10,211 nt of DNA from positions 1 through 10,211 of the forward strand of contig JAFOMV010000194.1 of assembly GCA_017418765.1 (NCBI GenBank), read 5' to 3'. The notes under the pieces are model-generated. The model was not told the origin of the DNA, did no database searches, and saw only the letters and a program-made list of their open reading frames with translations. Made by a program: the position numbers and the translations under genes. Origin of the DNA: Ruminococcus sp. (GTDB taxonomy: Bacteria > Bacillota_A > Clostridia > Oscillospirales > Ruminococcaceae). Shown piece by piece: positions 1-7,034 of the stretch (position 1 is the stretch's first letter; every line of letters starts with the position of its first letter).

Positions 1-1496
1 AGATGTCTCCGTTCGCAGACCGCATCGAAAAGCTCCTCCTTGAAACTGACTATCTCCGTCCCAAGACAAGAGCTGTTGAGCTTGTAAACAACTTCATCAA
101 GCCCGGTCTGGAGGACCTCTGCGTTTCAAGAACTACATTCAAGTGGGGCGTACCTGTTACATTTGATGAAAAGCACGTTGTATACGTATGGATAGACGCT
201 CTTTCAAACTATATCACAGCTCTCGGCTATGCGAACTCCGCACACAATGACTATGAGAAGTACTGGCCTGCTGATGTTCACATGGTTGCAAAGGACATCA
301 TGCGTTTCCACGCTATCATATGGCCTGCAATGCTCATGGCACTTGATATCCCTCTGCCTAAGCATCTTGCTGTTCACGGCTGGATAACCATGCAGGGCAA
401 AAATGGCGAAAGCGAGAAAATGTCGAAATCCCTCGGCAACGTTGTAGACCCGTTCATGCTTGGTGAGCGCTACGGTGTTGATGCTATAAGATACCACATC
501 CTTCGTGAGATGGCTCTTGGCGCTGACAGTATGTTCTCCAATGAGATAATGATAAACCGCATAAACTCCGACCTTGCAAACGGCTTAGGAAACCTTGTTT
601 CACGTACCGTTGCAATGGCTGACAAATACTTCGGCGGAACTCTCCCGACTGAGCGTGAAAGTGCCGATATAGACGATGAATTCAAGTCAGTGATACTCGG
701 ACTTCTCCCCGAAGTTGACAAATACGTTGACGAAACCAAGATCAAGCAGGCTCTTGAAACCATTTTTGACGGTGTGAGCCGTGCTAATAAATACATCGAC
801 GAAACTGAACCCTGGAAGCTTGGCAAGGACGATTCACAGAAGGCAAGACTGGCTTCTGTTCTCTATAATCTCCTTGAAGCTATCCGTATAATATCAGCTC
901 TGCTTTCCTCATTCATGCCTACTACCATGCCTAAGGTATGGGAGCAGATAGGCGCTTCCGAAGAAGATGTAAAGTACGAAAAGCTGGGTGTATTCGGTGT
1001 CCTGCCCGAGAATGTCACAGTTCACAAGGGAGAGATTCTTTTCCCGAGAATAGATGTTGACAAAGAGATAGAAGAACTCAATGATATCATCAGAAAGAAT
1101 ATGGAAGCTGCTCAGTCAAAGCTTTCCGCAGAGGAAAAGGCCGATGCTACTGCTGAGCCAATAGAGCTTGCTCCCGAAATAACTATTGACGACTTCGCTA
1201 AGGTAGAGATAAGAGTCGCTAAGGTAACAGCCTGCGAAAAGGTCAAGAAGTCCGACAAGCTCCTCTGCTTACAGCTTGATGACGGTATGGGCGGACGTCA
1301 GGTAGTATCAGGTATTGCTCAGTATTACGCTCCCGAGGACCTCATCGGCAAAAAGCTACAGCTTATCGCTAACTTAAAGCCTGTTAAGCTGAGAGGCGTT
1401 GACAGCAACGGTATGATATGCGCCGCTGATACCCCCGACGGTGTAAAGGTCATTTTCGTGGATGATTCAATACCTGTTGGTTCAAAGATCAGATAA
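1..1496 (+). CDS. metG: Methionyl-tRNA synthetase, N-terminally truncated by window edge
   Basis: Cytoplasmic class I aminoacyl-tRNA synthetase that charges tRNA-Met with methionine. About 497 residues are visible, against roughly 640-650 for the long bacterial form. The HIGH motif and the zinc-binding cysteines therefore lie off the left edge, and the ATG at position 3 is an internal methionine, not the start. Visible landmarks (numbered from that Met) are NNFIKPGLEDL near 29-39, YVWIDALSNY near 61-70, and the ATP-binding KMSKS loop at 139-143 (context EKMSKSLGN). An alpha-helical anticodon-binding domain with W-E and P-W-K segments follows at about 190-345. From about 393 to 497 there is a C-terminal Trbp111/EMAP-like tRNA-binding OB domain (DFAKVEIRVAKV, then NLKPVKLRG and SNGM). 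This dimerising domain is common in the long bacterial enzymes. The frame is intact to TAA at 1494-1496. The GH25 gene follows after 36 nt with no terminator between them. Confidence 0.97.
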   Translation, partial: MSPFADRIEKLLLETDYLRPKTRAVELVNNFIKPGLEDLCVSRTTFKWGVPVTFDEKHVVYVWIDALSNYITALGYANSAHNDYEKYWPADVHMVAKDIMRFHAIIWPAMLMALDIPLPKHLAVHGWITMQGKNGESEKMSKSLGNVVDPFMLGERYGVDAIRYHILREMALGADSMFSNEIMINRINSDLANGLGNLVSRTVAMADKYFGGTLPTERESADIDDEFKSVILGLLPEVDKYVDETKIKQALETIFDGVSRANKYIDETEPWKLGKDDSQKARLASVLYNLLEAIRIISALLSSFMPTTMPKVWEQIGASEEDVKYEKLGVFGVLPENVTVHKGEILFPRIDVDKEIEELNDIIRKNMEAAQSKLSAEEKADATAEPIELAPEITIDDFAKVEIRVAKVTACEKVKKSDKLLCLQLDDGMGGRQVVSGIAQYYAPEDLIGKKLQLIANLKPVKLRGVDSNGMICAADTPDGVKVIFVDDSIPVGSKIR

Positions 1497-1514
1497 GAAG
1501 ATGTAATCTCATTT

Positions 1515-1523
1515 AAAAGAGGA
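1515..1523 (+). promoter_or_regulatory. Ribosome binding site of GH25 gene
   Basis: AAAAGAGGA lies 9 nt before the ATG at 1533. It supports that start and lies in the 36-nt gap after metG, where no separate promoter or terminator is evident. Confidence 0.7.
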
Positions 1524-1532
1524 TAATTTTAC

Positions 1533-2489
1533 ATGGCAAGACCAAAGAAAAAGTACCGCTTAAAAAAACTGGCGGTGTTTGAAGCCTTCATTATAATCCT
1601 GCTGCTGGCAGGACTTATATGGGCGGTATTCTTCCGTGAAGGCGGAGCGTTCGATAAAAAAGAACCTGATGCTGAACCTGTGCTGGCTGACATAACTGCC
1701 GACATACCACTGGAAACTCAGGTACTAACAACTATCGTTACAACTCAGCCTCCTACCGAGGAGAAAATGTATTCGGAATATCACAGCGATGATATGCCCG
1801 AAAGCAAGCTGAAAACTGAGAATTTCGTGACCAGGAACGGCTATTCATTCTATACCGAGGATGGTAAAGTGACATCGATTGCAGGTATCGACATTTCAGA
1901 GTTCCAGGGAGATATAGACTGGGATATGGTAAAGGCCGCAGGAATTGATTTTGCCATGATACGTGTAGGATGCCGTACATACGGTACAGGCGAGATAGTA
2001 ATGGATACCCGCTTTGGCGAGAATCTTGAAGCGGCTGACAAGGCAGGCATAAAAACAGGTGTTTACTTCTTCTCTCAGGCTATAAATGAAGATGAAGCCA
2101 TCGAGGAAGCTTACACTGTGCTCAACGCTATCGCTCCATACAACATCACCTACCCCGTTGTTTTTGACTGGGAACTTGTTGAGGAAGACAATGCCCGTAC
2201 TGACTATGTAAGTGCTGAGGACCTTGCAGATTACAGCATGGTATTCTGCGAATGTATAAAGGCAGCAGGCTATACGCCTATGATATATCAGAACAAGGGT
2301 ACAGTTATCTATCGTCTGGACATCCCCAAGCTGAAAGATTATGACTTCTGGCTTGCTGAATACGCAGATAAGCCTACATACCGCTATGCCTATCAGATGT
2401 GGCAGTACACAGGCGACGGCGTAGTCCCCGGCGTAAAGACACCCGTTGATCTGAATATCTCTTTCAAGGATTACAGCGCTGAAAACTGA
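1533..2489 (+). CDS. Membrane-anchored GH25 lysozyme (N-acetylmuramidase)
   Basis: A 318-residue predicted glycoside hydrolase family 25 muramidase, which cleaves the beta-1,4 bond between MurNAc and GlcNAc in peptidoglycan. A basic start (KKKYRLKK) precedes one hydrophobic helix at about residues 13-34 with no signal-peptidase site, so it is probably a type II anchored protein with the enzyme outside. Residues 35-115 form a Thr/Glu/Asp-rich linker. The catalytic barrel runs from about 116 to 312. It starts with GIDISEFQG (Asp120, a conserved active-site acid), continues with YPVVFDWE (Asp212 and Glu214, the D-x-E motif; Glu is the usual acid/base), and has the late motifs FWLAEY, YQMWQYT and PVDLN. 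All key residues are present. It sits 36 nt after metG and is likely cotranscribed. A terminator follows directly. The role is probably cell-wall remodelling, because no phage genes are nearby. The exact substrate is inferred from the family. Confidence 0.93.
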   Translation: MARPKKKYRLKKLAVFEAFIIILLLAGLIWAVFFREGGAFDKKEPDAEPVLADITADIPLETQVLTTIVTTQPPTEEKMYSEYHSDDMPESKLKTENFVTRNGYSFYTEDGKVTSIAGIDISEFQGDIDWDMVKAAGIDFAMIRVGCRTYGTGEIVMDTRFGENLEAADKAGIKTGVYFFSQAINEDEAIEEAYTVLNAIAPYNITYPVVFDWELVEEDNARTDYVSAEDLADYSMVFCECIKAAGYTPMIYQNKGTVIYRLDIPKLKDYDFWLAEYADKPTYRYAYQMWQYTGDGVVPGVKTPVDLNISFKDYSAEN

Positions 2490-2502
2490 ATAATACAATA
2501 AC

Positions 2503-2543
2503 AAAACCGCAGACCTTCAAAAATGCTGAAAGTCTGCGGTTTT
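2503..2543. terminator. Bidirectional intrinsic terminator between convergent genes
   Basis: AAAACCGCAGAC (2503-2514) pairs perfectly with GTCTGCGGTTTT (2532-2543). After a one-base mismatch, TTCA (2516-2519) pairs with TGAA (2527-2530). U-runs follow the stem in both directions. It serves metG-GH25 on the plus strand and the kinase operon on the minus strand, whose last gene ends at 2597. Confidence 0.93.
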
Positions 2544-2596
2544 ATATTGTTCAGCCGATATGCTCTTTAAAAACTGACCGGCTGAGGCATAATAGT

Positions 2597-4255
2597 TCAA
2601 AGCGGGAGTTCTATTGTAAAGACTGTCCCTTTCTGCGGGATACTATCTACTTTTATGTTTCCGCCCATACGCATTACTGAGTGCTTTGCTATGGAAAGTC
2701 CAAGACCTGTGCCTTTTATTTTTCCCGAACGGCTTTTGTCCACACGGTAGAATCTCTCAAAAATACGTTCCTGATGCTCCAACGGTATCCCTATACCGGT
2801 ATCCTCAATTTTTATAACAGCATATTTTTTGTTTTCAGAGATATTCACCTGTAGGCTTCCGTTCTGTCGGTTATATTTTATGCCGTTATCGCAGATATTG
2901 TAAAGGGCTTCACTAAGAAGCTGTCTTTCGCATTTCAGTGTCACCCTCTCACCCGTCACATCCATGTGCAAGTTTTTTTCGGCAGCGGCGATCTCAAGTC
3001 TTGACAATATGCCCTCAGCAAATGAGAACAGCTCAACTTCTTCTGTTTCTCCTGCTGCTCCTGCTTCATCCAGCCTTGACAGTGCAATGGTATCGGTAAC
3101 AAGCGAGATCAGTCTTTCCGCCTCACTGCGTATGTTTTCTCCGAAACGTGGTACATCTTCCGGCTTGACTATCCCCCCTGCAATCATATCGGAAATACCG
3201 TATATCGTTGTAAGCGGAGTTTTGAGTTCATGCGAGACATTAGCAGTAAACTCTCTGCGCATATTTTCAAGCTTCTGCTTTTCTGTTACATCCATAATGA
3301 ATACAGTAACTCCGCACACCATCTCCATGCTTTTTGCCGGACTGGCTATTATCTCACGCTGGCCGTTCCCTGTTCGTATAACACATTCCGAACGCCGTCC
3401 GCCAAGAGCATTCAGAAGACACCTTCTGAAGTCCTCTGAATTATTGAGCGAATAAATGCTCTGCCCCTTTATGAACGCAGCAGAACCAAGAAGTGAGGCA
3501 GCAGCACTATTGTGTGCTATGACATTGAGTTTCTGATCTGCAATTATTATACCTTCGCTCATACTGCCCATGATAAGTTCAAAGCGCTCTCTGTTTGTAC
3601 GCAGTTCATCCATCTGCCTGCCCACACGGGCATTCTGTATACGCAGCTTATTGAGAAGCGGTTCGAGCTCCTTGTAGCTGCTGTCAGTACGGGGGGAATC
3701 AAGATCAATGTCATTGACGGGGCGGACTATGCTCCTTGATATCACTGTAGCAGCTACAACCGATATAAGTGCCGCCGCAAGGAGAATGATAATAATAGTT
3801 CCTGCCATACTCATCATCTGAGCAATAATTGAACGGTGTACTCCCGAAACCCTTATAACACTTCCGTCAGAAAGTCTGACAGCGTGATTCATGGTGGTAT
3901 TCATGATAGTATCGGAATAACGTGAGGAACTTCCCTCACCTTTTTCCATAGCTTCCCTGACCTCAATACGGTCTGAGTGATCGCCGAGGGATAACGGGTC
4001 TTCATGCGAATCGAAAATAACTCTGCCGTCAGCTGTTATCAATGTAACACGTATGATGTCACTGAAACCTGTATCATCCAGATATTTTCTGCCGTTTTTT
4101 TCAACGGCAGAAGCTATAAGAACGGCATCCTGACGCAGTCCGTCGGCTGTTTTATCCTGAGAATAGCTGTTGATGAGCATAGTCACGAGAGTTATGGTAA
4201 CTATTACCGCCAGTCCGGATACCAGCATAATGCTTTTCATTATTTTATTTGTCAT
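2597..4255 (-). CDS. PhoR-like sensor histidine kinase
   Basis: A 552-residue membrane histidine kinase, partner of the adjacent response regulator. TM1 is at about residues 8-28. An extracellular sensor of about 120 residues follows (with VTLITADGRVIFDS, typical of PhoR/WalK-like sensors), then TM2 at about 152-173. The juxtamembrane stretch (IVRPVNDIDLD, then YKELEPLLNKL) looks like a shortened HAMP-type linker. A PAS-like domain spans about 225-322 (MSEGIIIADQKLNVIAHN). The H-box is FTANVSHELKTPL with phospho-acceptor His342. The catalytic domain has an N-box with Asn453 and Asn457, G1 DTGIGI (485-490), an F-box around FERFYR, and G2 GTGLGL (515-520), so it appears fully active. The ATG at 4253-4255 lies inside the end of the upstream regulator gene (11-nt overlap), preceded by AGGTGA, which indicates translational coupling. 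PhoR is the closest family resemblance. No phosphate-transport gene is nearby, so the signal is unknown and no symbol is given. Confidence 0.95.
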   Translation of the reverse strand: MTNKIMKSIMLVSGLAVIVTITLVTMLINSYSQDKTADGLRQDAVLIASAVEKNGRKYLDDTGFSDIIRVTLITADGRVIFDSHEDPLSLGDHSDRIEVREAMEKGEGSSSRYSDTIMNTTMNHAVRLSDGSVIRVSGVHRSIIAQMMSMAGTIIIILLAAALISVVAATVISRSIVRPVNDIDLDSPRTDSSYKELEPLLNKLRIQNARVGRQMDELRTNRERFELIMGSMSEGIIIADQKLNVIAHNSAAASLLGSAAFIKGQSIYSLNNSEDFRRCLLNALGGRRSECVIRTGNGQREIIASPAKSMEMVCGVTVFIMDVTEKQKLENMRREFTANVSHELKTPLTTIYGISDMIAGGIVKPEDVPRFGENIRSEAERLISLVTDTIALSRLDEAGAAGETEEVELFSFAEGILSRLEIAAAEKNLHMDVTGERVTLKCERQLLSEALYNICDNGIKYNRQNGSLQVNISENKKYAVIKIEDTGIGIPLEHQERIFERFYRVDKSRSGKIKGTGLGLSIAKHSVMRMGGNIKVDSIPQKGTVFTIELPL

Positions 4256-4919
4256 TCAAAGGTTCACCTGCCTTATACCCTACACCACGTATTGTTTGTA
4301 TGATATCACCTGAATCCCCCAGCTTAGAGCGCAGAGTACGGATATGGACATCCACAGTACGGCTTTCACCTGAGAAATCATATCCCCATATCTTTTTCAG
4401 CAGTTCATCACGGGTAAAGACGGTACCTTTATGCCTTACAAGATACAGCAGAAGTTCATATTCTTTAAGCGTAAGCAGAACATTGCTGTCTGCTGCCGAA
4501 ACTTCATGCTTTACAGGGTAAATGCATATTTCACCGATAGTTATTTTTTCAGCTTGTGCCGAACGCCTTAGCAAAGCTTTTATGCGTGATATCAGCTCCA
4601 TTGTACCGAATGGCTTGGCAATATAGTCATCTGCCCCCTTGTCGAGCCCCTCCACCTTGTCAGCCTCACTGTCGAGGGCTGTAAGCATTATCACAGGAAG
4701 ATCAGCTGTTTCCGACGAATTTCTCAGCTTTTCCAGCACTTTCAGGCCATCCTCCTCAGGAAGCATCCTGTCAAGCAGCAATAGCTCGGGGAGTTCCTCA
4801 CTTACTGCTTTATAAAGTTCTGAAGGGTACTCAAAACCCTTTGCCTCAAAGCCTGAGTTATTAAGGGCATAGAGAACGAAATTGCGGATACCGCTGTCAT
4901 CTTCAAGAAGATATATCAT
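4245..4919 (-). CDS. OmpR/PhoB-family response regulator
   Basis: A 224-residue DNA-binding response regulator, presumably phosphorylated by the kinase encoded next. The receiver domain (about 1-118) has the acidic pair Asp7/Asp8, phospho-acceptor Asp50 (LLLLDRMLPEEDG), Thr80 and Lys102 (AKPFG). The winged-helix output domain covers about 127-217, with LTLKEYELLLYL, the RDELLKKIWGY helix, SRTVDVHIRTLRSKL as recognition helix, and the terminal IRGVGY wing. Both domains are complete and of normal length. The start at 4919 is supported by AAGGAGGA 7 nt upstream; that site overlaps the stop codon of the preceding gene, leaving a 13-nt gap. The DNA target is not evident here. Confidence 0.96.
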   Translation of the reverse strand: MIYLLEDDSGIRNFVLYALNNSGFEAKGFEYPSELYKAVSEELPELLLLDRMLPEEDGLKVLEKLRNSSETADLPVIMLTALDSEADKVEGLDKGADDYIAKPFGTMELISRIKALLRRSAQAEKITIGEICIYPVKHEVSAADSNVLLTLKEYELLLYLVRHKGTVFTRDELLKKIWGYDFSGESRTVDVHIRTLRSKLGDSGDIIQTIRGVGYKAGEPLNDK

Positions 4920-4925
4920 CGGCTA

Positions 4926-4934
4926 TTCCTCCTT
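4926..4934 (-). promoter_or_regulatory. Ribosome binding site of response regulator
   Basis: Minus-strand AAGGAGGAA, overlapping the TAA of the upstream GGDEF-like gene (4933-4935). The overlap suggests that translation of the regulator is tied to that of its upstream neighbour. Confidence 0.8.
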
Positions 4935-6717
4935 AAATATACGCCTGTTTTTTCAGCAGTGCCGTTATGATCCTGCCTATTACAGCAAAATAATTTATAT
5001 CCGAAGCGGACCATTTCTTAGACCTGCCTAAATAGCAGAATGATATCATTCCTTTTACCATGCTGTTTTCCGTTATGAGGAACTGCACCGCACTTCCTAC
5101 ATTCTGTTTCATAAGCTCGGCAAAAGCGTTGTCATCTCTGCCCTCAAGTTCATTTACATCATTGATAACGAATAATCCGTCACCGGTAAATCTTTCTGTA
5201 TAATTATTTTCAAGCAGGTATGACGAATCTCTTGAAGGAGCATTTCCGCAGCTCAGGATAAGCCCCATATCACTTCCTGCAAATACGCATATATCGTCTA
5301 TTGCAAAGTTTGAACGTATCTGCTCGATAAGTACGGAAAGATCAGGCACTCTGCCAAGTACAAGGTTTTCCGCAAGCCTGCCGATAAAATCAAGCTTCTC
5401 GGACCTCTCTCCACGGCTGCTCAGAAAAGCCGGACGGCTGCCTGCGTCTTTTGCTACAGCTCCATGCTTTTCTATGTCATATATAACATAGTGGTTCTGT
5501 CCCTTTTCCTGTGCTACAGTAAGAGCTTTTTCCGCCTGCATGAATAATTCCTCATAGTCATCACTGTCATCGGGATAGCCTGATATGCCCATTGAACAGG
5601 TTATCGTTCTTTCATATCCTCTGTCAGAAAAAGCAAATTCAATATTGCTCCTGATGGAACGGAGTATACCTCTGAGTTCTTCCTCACTGCGTATATCTTC
5701 AAGTATCATGAGATATCCTTCACCGCTTATCCTTCCTGCAAGTCCGTGATCGCATATCTCTTTTTTTATTATCTGTGCCACACGATATATCACTTCATCA
5801 CCGAAAAGATGCCCCATACTGCTGTTCAGTCCGCTGAAATCGTCTATATATAAAAGTATCAGCCTGACATTGCAGGCAGGCTTTGCAGCAATGATATCAT
5901 GTGCATAGGAAGTGACGGCTCTCTTGTTGAGCAAGCCCGACAGTGAATCTCTCTTTGCTTCAAGGGCAAGGTTGACATCCTTTACCCTGTGCTGTGAACT
6001 TACAGCAGAAATTATACCTAAGACATTTCTGCTGTAAGGAGCTTCATAACGTGTCATTCCCCTGAAAAGATACATTTCCTTGGTCCTGCCCTCTGTGAGC
6101 AGAGATGTTTCAAATTCATAATCGAAACGGTAAACTCCATTCCTGATATCCCTGCAAAAGCTGTTGAACGTATCAATATAGCGTGACAGCACATACCCTT
6201 TTTCTATGGAATCCTTCTGCCATACCTCTATATCCTCATCTGCAAGCATTATCTCACGGCACAGGTCAAACATATATATTTTTATGTGCTTTGTGGTGAA
6301 GCTGTATTCAAAAGCAAGGTCACTTCCGAGTCCGAGATAGCTGCGGTAATCTGAAAGCTTTTTCTGCCTTATATACCCCTGTGCTTCAAGAGACATGATA
6401 TCACTGAAGCTGATGCTGAAAAGAGGTTCGTCCCCCTTGCCTTCGATCAGCCTTACTGATGCAAGTACCCATCTGAGCATCCCGCTCGTGCCTTTCATAC
6501 GGATGACAGTACCGGAATCACCTTCATTTTCCGCATCTCTGAGACATTCTTCTATTCGTGGAAAATCGCTGTCATCAATAGTGCGTCTTATAGAATAGGT
6601 GACATCATTGCCGAAATAGCGGAAGAATGTCTCGTCTGCACTTTGTGTGTGAAAGCTTCTGTCTATCACTGCCCTGCCGATACAATACAGTTTTTCATTG
6701 AATATTTCTCCGGCCAT
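4933..6717 (-). CDS. PAS-like/degenerate GGDEF/GAF-like signalling protein
   Basis: A 594-residue soluble protein, first gene of the two-component operon. Residues about 1-240 hold two PAS-like segments. The first includes MKGTSGMLRWVLASVRLIEG and FSISFSDI. A GGDEF-fold domain spans about 255-415, opening with RDSLSGLLNKRA. It keeps the nucleotide-site residues IDDFSGLN (Asp292, Asn298) and the G-H-x-x-G-D stretch at 302-307. The signature loop, however, reads SGEGY (331-335) where GG[DE]EF is expected. The second acidic residue, needed for metal binding and catalysis, is therefore Gly, and no inhibitory RxxD site is present at the usual spacing. Cyclase activity is doubtful, and a nucleotide-binding or scaffold role is possible. 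Residues about 440-594 look like a GAF domain. The start is the ATG at 6717, 7 nt after AAGGAGG. An upstream in-frame TTG (6738) lacks a binding site, and the ATG at 6723 is only 1 nt from it. Confidence 0.85.
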   Translation of the reverse strand: MAGEIFNEKLYCIGRAVIDRSFHTQSADETFFRYFGNDVTYSIRRTIDDSDFPRIEECLRDAENEGDSGTVIRMKGTSGMLRWVLASVRLIEGKGDEPLFSISFSDIMSLEAQGYIRQKKLSDYRSYLGLGSDLAFEYSFTTKHIKIYMFDLCREIMLADEDIEVWQKDSIEKGYVLSRYIDTFNSFCRDIRNGVYRFDYEFETSLLTEGRTKEMYLFRGMTRYEAPYSRNVLGIISAVSSQHRVKDVNLALEAKRDSLSGLLNKRAVTSYAHDIIAAKPACNVRLILLYIDDFSGLNSSMGHLFGDEVIYRVAQIIKKEICDHGLAGRISGEGYLMILEDIRSEEELRGILRSIRSNIEFAFSDRGYERTITCSMGISGYPDDSDDYEELFMQAEKALTVAQEKGQNHYVIYDIEKHGAVAKDAGSRPAFLSSRGERSEKLDFIGRLAENLVLGRVPDLSVLIEQIRSNFAIDDICVFAGSDMGLILSCGNAPSRDSSYLLENNYTERFTGDGLFVINDVNELEGRDDNAFAELMKQNVGSAVQFLITENSMVKGMISFCYLGRSKKWSASDINYFAVIGRIITALLKKQAYI

Positions 6718-6724
6718 TGTCATG

Positions 6725-6731
6725 CCTCCTT
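6725..6731 (-). promoter_or_regulatory. Ribosome binding site deciding the GGDEF-like start
   Basis: Minus-strand AAGGAGG. It lies 7 nt from the ATG at 6717 and only 1 nt from the ATG at 6723, so the downstream ATG is the better start. A longer reading from TTG at 6738 would run through this site and has no site of its own. Confidence 0.8.
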
Positions 6732-6782
6732 CAGACAAATGTAAACTTATCCATGATGCTCAGTAATAAGATCGATATAATG

Positions 6783-6812
6783 ATTATAGCATGAAAAAGT
6801 GATATCGGTCAA
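6783..6812 (-). promoter_or_regulatory. Sigma-A promoter of the GGDEF-like/two-component operon
   Basis: On the minus strand, TTGACC (6807-6812) and TATAAT (6783-6788) are separated by 18 nt. TGC immediately before the -10 makes an extended -10. Transcription would start near 6776, giving a leader of about 59 nt. No other convincing promoter is seen within the three-gene leftward unit. Confidence 0.82.
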
Positions 6813-6967
6813 GTACAAGGTGATGTATCTGCACAGGCTCTCCGCCTGCCTGAAACAGCACCGCACATAAACTTTTCGCAGTATGTCAGTATTCAGCCTG
6901 CACCTCTATGCTCCCTGCCGAAAGCTATGACTGCATATCTTTTGCGCTGTATTTATGTTATGCCGCC
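6813..6967. other. Divergent intergenic core without a recognised gene
   Basis: About 155 nt between the two divergent promoters, part of a gap of 317 nt between start codons (6718-7034). It holds only a small inverted repeat, CAGGC-TCTCC-GCCTG (6834-6848), which could be an operator but is short. No open frame has a ribosome binding site. I see nothing else here. Confidence 0.5.
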
Positions 6968-6996
6968 TTGACTAAATCACAGCATTATAGTATAAT
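6968..6996 (+). promoter_or_regulatory. Sigma-A promoter of solute-binding lipoprotein gene
   Basis: TTGACT (6968-6973) and TATAAT (6991-6996) with a 17-nt spacer, nearly consensus. An overlapping TATAGT is at 6986-6991. The start would be near 7003, so the leader is only about 32 nt. Confidence 0.87.
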
Positions 6997-7020
6997 AATA
7001 TTATGCTTTCGGGCATATGA

Positions 7021-7026
7021 AAGGAG
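7021..7026 (+). promoter_or_regulatory. Ribosome binding site of solute-binding protein
   Basis: AAGGAG, 8 nt before the ATG at 7035. It lies downstream of the ATG at 7017, so the earlier in-frame ATG is not the likely start. The site is flanked by a 10-nt direct repeat, GCATATGAAA (7013-7022 and 7026-7035). Confidence 0.78.
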
Positions 7027-7034
7027 CATATGAA

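Noticed and set aside
1753..2504. Minus-strand open frames opposite the GH25 gene
   Set aside because: The plus strand carries a complete GH25 catalytic domain with a binding site. The antisense frames are low-complexity shadows.
2551..2585. Inverted repeat TCAGCCG/CGGCTGA downstream of the kinase stop
   Set aside because: The 21-nt loop and lack of a U-run make it a poor terminator. The adjacent perfect stem at 2503-2543 explains termination.
2964..3739. Plus-strand open frames opposite the histidine kinase
   Set aside because: The minus-strand frame has complete H, N, G1, F and G2 boxes. The opposite frames have no domain and no ribosome site.
6731..6754. Seven-codon upstream frame (M D K F T F V) in the leader of the GGDEF-like gene
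   Set aside because: No ribosome binding site precedes it, and so short a frame is expected by chance.
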